64,000 nt of DNA from Paractinoplanes durhamensis (GTDB lineage: Bacteria > Actinomycetota > Actinomycetes > Mycobacteriales > Micromonosporaceae). Location of the stretch: the NCBI RefSeq assembly GCF_016862175.1, contig NZ_BOML01000025.1:1-64000 (forward strand). Direction: 5' to 3'. Position 1 is the first letter of the stretch; each line of letters begins with the position of its first letter. Shown here piece after piece: positions 60,110 through 64,000 of this stretch. The position numbers and the translations under genes are program-made. Under the pieces are notes generated by a model, which did not search any database, was not told where the DNA came from, and worked only from the letters and a program-made list of their open reading frames with translations.

Positions 60110-60174
60110 CGGGCGGACGGCCCGGTGTTGCAATCCGGGAGAACTGGATGGCGGGGGCTTGTGCTGACTCGTAC

Positions 60175-61191
60175 TTAAAAAGGGTTTACCGCTGTTGATG
60201 CTCTGGGGATCAGGCGGCCCGGCAGCGCTCGTCGGCCGTGTTCGGGCTCGCCGTTTATCGCCGCCAGCAGGAGCTCGGCGGCGGTTCGGCCGATGCCCTC
60301 CAGATCCATGTCGATGCTGGTCAGGGCCGGGCGCGAGCCGTCGACCATGACGTCCCAATTGTCGAAGCCGACCAGCGCCACATCCCCCGGAACCCGTTTT
60401 CCGGCTTCCTGCAGCGCCTCGGAAAGGCCTCTCGCTATCTGGTCGCTGCCGCAGAAGACCGCGTCGACGTCGGCGCCGGTGGACAGCAGAATTCCGGCCG
60501 CCTGACGACCCCAGGCCTCGCTCCATTCGCCGAACAGCACCGGCGCCGCGGGCTCCAGGCCCGACGCCGAGAGGGTGCGCATGGCGGCGGCCGCCCGGAC
60601 CGTGGCGGAATGGTGGTGCTCGGGGCCGGTCACGTGGGCGATGCGACGTCGGCCGATCGCCAGCAGATGCTCGATGGCTCGGCGGGCGCCGTCCTGCTCG
60701 TCGGGGACCACCGAGCAGTCGTCCGGGTCGGTCGAGCTGATGAAGGCGTAGACCACCGGGACCGGCAGTGACGCGCCGATCGGCGGGCGTGCCTGGGTGC
60801 GGCGGCCGGTCACGATGATGCCGTCGACCTGGCGGCCGAGCAGGGTGCGCAGGTAGTACTGCTCGCGGATCGGGTCGTCGCGGGCGTCGCACAGGAAAAC
60901 GCTCACCTGGCCGGCGCCGAGTGCGTCCTCGGCGCCGATCAGCAGCGGGATGCTGAACCGGCCGATGCTGTCGGTGGTGATCATGCCGACCGTGTAGGTG
61001 CGGCCGGCCTGCAGGCTGCGGGCCGCGGCGTTGGCCACGAAACCCAGCTGCTCGGCGGCCTCCTGCACGCGCTGGCGTGTCTCGGGTCGCAGGGCTCCCC
61101 GCCCGTTCAGCGCTTTCGACGCGGTGCCCGGGGAAACTCCGGCCAGTGCGGCGACCTCGCTGATCGTGGTGGCCCGATCGATGGTTCCCAG
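60175..61191 (-). CDS. LacI-family regulator, apparent CTG start
   Basis: A 338-residue repressor. The helix-turn-helix ISEVAALAGVSPGTASKALNGRGALRPETRQRVQEAAEQLGFVANAAARSL is complete only if translation starts upstream of GTG 61068. The frame is open to CTG 61191, which stands 5 nt after GGGGGAGG; no ATG, GTG or TTG is available in frame for at least 40 bp upstream. The sugar-binding domain follows (VGMITTDSIGRFSIPLLIGAEDA, DGIIVTGRR, AVFCGSDQIARGL, VALVGFDNWDVM). It is divergent from the sugar ABC operon and should repress it until a sugar binds. Confidence 0.9.
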   Translation of the reverse strand: MGTIDRATTISEVAALAGVSPGTASKALNGRGALRPETRQRVQEAAEQLGFVANAAARSLQAGRTYTVGMITTDSIGRFSIPLLIGAEDALGAGQVSVFLCDARDDPIREQYYLRTLLGRQVDGIIVTGRRTQARPPIGASLPVPVVYAFISSTDPDDCSVVPDEQDGARRAIEHLLAIGRRRIAHVTGPEHHHSATVRAAAAMRTLSASGLEPAAPVLFGEWSEAWGRQAAGILLSTGADVDAVFCGSDQIARGLSEALQEAGKRVPGDVALVGFDNWDVMVDGSRPALTSIDMDLEGIGRTAAELLLAAINGEPEHGRRALPGRLIPRASTAVNPF

Positions 61192-61272
61192 TGTTTCCTC
61201 CCCCGTTTCCCGGCTCCGGCAATCAGACCGTAACTTCCCCTTGACATGGCCGCAAGAGCCTCCCTACGTTCA

Positions 61273-61288
61273 GGGCAATCGTTTTCCT
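61273..61288 (+). promoter_or_regulatory. LacI-type operator before the ABC operon
   Basis: AATCGTTT at 61277-61284, within GGCAATCGTTTTCC, fits the LacI-family pattern AA-n-CG-n-TT with a central CpG. It lies between the divergent lacI-type gene and the binding-protein gene, about 65 bp before the latter's start. It is the best candidate target for the regulator encoded at 60175-61191. Confidence 0.55.
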
Positions 61289-61350
61289 TCCGTTGCCTCA
61301 GCGAAGCAAAAGCCTCAGCGAAGATCCTCGGAATCCAAGGGGTACCGAAT

Positions 61351-62610
61351 ATGACCCTCTCCTCCCGCCGGGGGCTGCGCGCCATCGCGGCCCTCTCCGT
61401 CGCGGTCTGCCTGACCGCCGCCTGCTCCAACGACAACTCCTCCTCGGGTGACGGCTCCACCGCCGCCGGTGGCGGCACCTACAACATCTGGGACCCGTAC
61501 CCGCAGTTCGACGACTCGTCGGACTGGGTGAAGCTGCTGGCCAAGTGCGGCACCGACGCCGGCGTGACCGTGAAGCGCACCGGCTACGACACCACCGACC
61601 TCACCAACAAGGCCCTGCTCGCCGCCCAGCAGGGCAACTCGCCGGACGTGCTGATCGTCGACAACCCGGTCGTCTCCACGCTGGCCGAGGGCGGCGTGCT
61701 CACCACCACCGACGACACCAAGGTCGACACCTCGGCCGTGGAGCCCAATCTGCTCGCCGCGGGGCAGCAGGACGGCAAGACCTACGGCATCCCGATCGGG
61801 GCGAACACCCTCGCGCTCTACTACAACAAGAAGGTTCTGGACGCGGCCAAGGTCGACCCGGCCACCGTCAAGGACTGGACCTCGCTGACCGCGGCGCTGG
61901 AGAAGGTCAAGGCGGCCGGCAAGAAGGGCATCACGTTCTCGGCGATCGGCACCGAGGAGGGCTCGTTCCAGTTCCTGCCGTGGTTCTGGGGCTCGGGCGC
62001 GCAGCTCACCCAGCTCGACTCGCCGCAGGCGGTCTCGGCGCTCGCGCTGTGGACCGACTGGCTGAAGAAGGGGTATGCCCCCAACTCCGTCCTCAACAAC
62101 ACGCAGACCACCAGCTGGCAGGAGTTCGCCACCGGTGACTACGCGTTCAGCGAGAACGGCACCTGGCAGCTGGCCAACGCCAAGAAGGCCGGCTTCGAGT
62201 ACGGGATCATCCCGATCCCGTCGCAGGCCGGCGGCACGGCTCCGGCCCCGACCGGTGGCGAGTTCGTGACCGCGCCGGTGCAGACCGACACCAAGCGGTA
62301 CGCCACCACCGCGAAGCTCGTCGCCTGCCTGTCCAGCGCCGACAACGCACTCACCACCGACACCACCCTGTCCTACGTCGCGGCCACCTCCGCCGTGCAG
62401 GACAAGCAGGTCGCGGCGAACCCGGACCTGAAGGTGTGGGTCGAGGCGGTCAAGGCGGCCAAGGGCCGGACCAGTGACAACCTCGGCACCAAGTACCCGA
62501 AGATCTCCGAGCCGCTGTGGGGTGCCTTCCAGGCCGCCCTTTCGGGTGGTAAGTCGCCCGCGGATGCCCTGAAGGCCGCCCAGACGACGGCCGCCTCGGC
62601 TACCAAGTGA
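61351..62610 (+). CDS. Sugar ABC transporter substrate-binding lipoprotein
   Basis: A 419-residue extracellular solute-binding protein (family 1). The lipoprotein signal has the lipobox LTAAC (Cys about residue 25). Typical stretches: GNSPDVLIVDNPVVSTLAEGGVL, KTYGIPIGANTLALYYNKKVLDAA, FATGDYAFSENGTWQLANAKK, YGIIPIPSQAGG. ATG 61351 follows AAGGGG. It is the first gene of an importer operon regulated by the divergent LacI protein. The ligand is probably an oligosaccharide but cannot be named. Confidence 0.93.
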   Translation: MTLSSRRGLRAIAALSVAVCLTAACSNDNSSSGDGSTAAGGGTYNIWDPYPQFDDSSDWVKLLAKCGTDAGVTVKRTGYDTTDLTNKALLAAQQGNSPDVLIVDNPVVSTLAEGGVLTTTDDTKVDTSAVEPNLLAAGQQDGKTYGIPIGANTLALYYNKKVLDAAKVDPATVKDWTSLTAALEKVKAAGKKGITFSAIGTEEGSFQFLPWFWGSGAQLTQLDSPQAVSALALWTDWLKKGYAPNSVLNNTQTTSWQEFATGDYAFSENGTWQLANAKKAGFEYGIIPIPSQAGGTAPAPTGGEFVTAPVQTDTKRYATTAKLVACLSSADNALTTDTTLSYVAATSAVQDKQVAANPDLKVWVEAVKAAKGRTSDNLGTKYPKISEPLWGAFQAALSGGKSPADALKAAQTTAASATK

Positions 62611-63554
62611 CCGTGGCTTCCGATCTGATCACCCGCGCCGCGGCGGCTCCGGCCGCCCCGGCGCGGGCTCCCCGCAGACGATCCCCGCAGTGGGCGGCGT
62701 GGCTGTTCCTCGCGCCCGTGGTGATCTACCTGATCGCGTTCTACGCGTACCCGCTCTACCGCAACCTGGATCTGAGCCTGCGGCATTACACCGTACGGTC
62801 GTTCGTGCAGGGCGGGGCGCCGTTCAGCGGTCTCGACAACTACCGGACCGTGGTGGACAACGCCACGTTCTGGCCGGCCCTGCTGCACACGGTGTTGTTC
62901 ACCGGCATCTCGCTGATTTTCCAGTTCGCGATCGGCATGGCGCTCGCGGTTTTCTTCGCGCAGAATTTCAAGCTTTCCGCGACGCTGCGGGCGCTGTTTC
63001 TGGTGCCGTGGCTGCTGCCGCTGATCGTGAGCGCGTCGACCTGGTCGTGGATGCTCAACAGCGATTCCGGCGTGGTCAACTTCGCGCTGAAATCGGTGGG
63101 GATCGACCCGGTCAACTGGCTGACCTCGCCGTCCTGGGCGCTGACGTCGGTCATCATCGCGAACGTCTGGATCGGCATCCCGTTCAATCTCGTCGTCCTC
63201 TACAGCGGATTGCAGGCCATTCCGTCCGAGGTCTACGAGGCGGCCGCGCTCGACGGCGCGACCGGGTGGCAGCGGTTCTGGCGGGTCACGTTCCCGCTGC
63301 TGCGGCCGGTTTCGGCGATCACTCTGCTGCTCGGTCTGGTCTACACGCTCAAGGTGTTCGACATCATCTGGATCATGACGAAGGGCGGGCCGACCGATTC
63401 GTCGACCACCTTCGCGACCTGGTCCTACAAATTGAGCTTCGGCAATCTGCTGCCGCAATTCGGGCCGGGCGCGGCGGTCGGCAACCTGCTGATCATCATG
63501 GCGCTGATCTTCGGTCTTCTCTACATCCGCCTGCAGCGGAGGCAATCGTTGTGA
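62607..63554 (+). CDS. Sugar ABC transporter permease (MalF-type)
   Basis: A 315-residue inner-membrane component with six helices. The EAA loop EVYEAAALDGATGWQRFWRVTFPLLRP contacts the ATPase. The GTG start overlaps the stop of the binding-protein gene (GTGA), so translation is coupled. The C-terminus RRQSL lies in a 26-bp duplication. No ATPase is in the window; a shared MsiK-type ATPase elsewhere is usual in actinobacteria. Confidence 0.94.
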   Translation: MTVASDLITRAAAAPAAPARAPRRRSPQWAAWLFLAPVVIYLIAFYAYPLYRNLDLSLRHYTVRSFVQGGAPFSGLDNYRTVVDNATFWPALLHTVLFTGISLIFQFAIGMALAVFFAQNFKLSATLRALFLVPWLLPLIVSASTWSWMLNSDSGVVNFALKSVGIDPVNWLTSPSWALTSVIIANVWIGIPFNLVVLYSGLQAIPSEVYEAAALDGATGWQRFWRVTFPLLRPVSAITLLLGLVYTLKVFDIIWIMTKGGPTDSSTTFATWSYKLSFGNLLPQFGPGAAVGNLLIIMALIFGLLYIRLQRRQSL

Positions 63555-63585
63555 AAAGGCAGCGGAGGCAGTCCCTGTGAAAAGC
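63534..63585 (+). repeat. 26-bp tandem duplication at the permease junction
   Basis: CAGCGGAGGCAATCGTTGTG at 63534 recurs as CAGCGGAGGCAGTCCCTGTG at 63560, each followed by AAAAG. Each copy carries a GGAGG-like site, the codons for RRQSL, a TGA stop and an overlapping GTG start. The duplication supplies the second permease with its own ribosome binding site and start (63577). Confidence 0.85.
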
Positions 63586-64000
63586 CAGCTGAAAACCGGC
63601 GCCGGCGTGATCCTGACCGCGATCATGCTGTTCCCGATCTACTGGATGATCAACGTGTCCTTCACCAAGGACACCGACATGCGGCACGATCCGCCGCACC
63701 TGTTCCCGTTCAACGGCACGCTCGAGGGCTACCGAGCCGTTCTCCACCAGCAAATGCCCTATCTGGGTACGAGTCTGCTGGTCGGTCTCGGCACGGTGAT
63801 CCTGACCGTCGCCCTCTCCGCGCCGGCCGGCTATTCGCTCGCCAAATTGCGGCCGCGCGGCGGTGGAGCACTGTCCTTCGTGCTCCTGATGGCCCAGATG
63901 ATCCCCGGAATCATCATGGCGATGGGCTTCTACGCCATCTACCTGAAGCTCGGCGTGCTCAACAGCGCGGCCGGACTCGTGCTGGCCGATTCGACCATCG
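63577..64000 (+). CDS. Sugar ABC transporter permease (MalG-type), partial
   Basis: The 5' part (141 codons) of the second permease; the window ends inside it. From GTG 63577 it reads VKSQLKTGAGVILTAIMLFPIYWMINVSFTK, LFPFNGTLEGYRAVLHQQMPYLGTSLLVGLGTVILTVALSAPAGYSLAKLRPRG, LLMAQMIPGIIMAMGFYAIYLKLGVLNSAAGLVLAD. This is the typical MalG-type N-terminal half. It pairs with the upstream MalF-type subunit. Confidence 0.93.
   Translation, partial: MKSQLKTGAGVILTAIMLFPIYWMINVSFTKDTDMRHDPPHLFPFNGTLEGYRAVLHQQMPYLGTSLLVGLGTVILTVALSAPAGYSLAKLRPRGGGALSFVLLMAQMIPGIIMAMGFYAIYLKLGVLNSAAGLVLADSTI

Noticed and set aside
60059..61222. 387-codon frame overlapping the LacI gene
   Set aside because: It is a shifted frame of the LacI coding sequence; the true frame has continuous LacI homology from helix-turn-helix to sugar-binding domain.

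Overview
The window is chromosomal DNA of very high G+C content from a filamentous actinobacterium. The best guess is a member of the Micromonosporaceae such as Actinoplanes. This is an inference from GTG and TTG starts, ATGA and GTGA gene overlaps, a SAM-IV riboswitch, a tandem glycine riboswitch, a GlnX-like membrane protein, many TetR/MmyB/LuxR-type regulators and large multidomain signalling proteins. No tRNA, rRNA, CRISPR array, transposase or phage gene was recognised.

Layout, left to right. 0-5 kb: an array of 8-bp repeats, then an orphan PstS-type phosphate-binding lipoprotein downstream of a four-helix GlnX-like membrane sensor, a STAS protein and an acetyltransferase. 5-8.7 kb: one giant WD40 / Roc GTPase / double-TIR protein, the strongest candidate for an undescribed conflict or death system. 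8.7-17.2 kb: a MarR-controlled flavoprotein, an amine uptake and oxidation operon (APC permease, copper amine oxidase, small membrane protein) with a divergent TetR regulator, and an epoxide-hydrolase-family protein that lacks its catalytic residues, facing a second TetR. 17.2-22.4 kb: a 1712-residue fusion of Ser/Thr kinase, AAA ATPase, helical repeats, two GAF domains and a GGDEF diguanylate cyclase. 22.4-29.7 kb: sdaA under a glycine riboswitch, a degenerate EgtA-like protein with a striking operator, a PP2C/STAS signalling pair, a class V aminotransferase under a SAM-IV riboswitch, and a CBS protein. 29.9-33.5 kb: a tightly coupled flavoprotein / ATP-grasp / NodB deacetylase operon of unknown product. 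33.6-38.5 kb: PucR-like regulator, HSL-type esterase, TetR and a GH3 beta-glucosidase. 38.7-52.5 kb: small membrane proteins, an APH-like kinase, an MmyB regulator coupled to a large LuxR (LAL) regulator and three membrane or small proteins, an SDR enzyme, an AEC transporter, an L,D-transpeptidase and LexA.

52.6-60.1 kb is a zone of gene decay. An MmyB regulator and an MFS transporter have both lost their 5' ends at one point. Two convergent genes have both lost their 3' ends at another. A TIR-NB-ARC-TPR gene carries a one-base frameshift and an internal deletion. An intact secreted beta-propeller/RTX protein and a nitronate monooxygenase sit between them. 60.2-64 kb is a LacI-controlled sugar ABC transporter operon. 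The LacI gene seems to start with CTG, and the second permease runs off the window.

Together the genes give a picture of heavy local regulation: most metabolic genes face their own regulator across a short intergenic region with visible inverted repeats, and two metabolic genes are under riboswitch control. Signalling proteins of unusual architecture are concentrated in one window.
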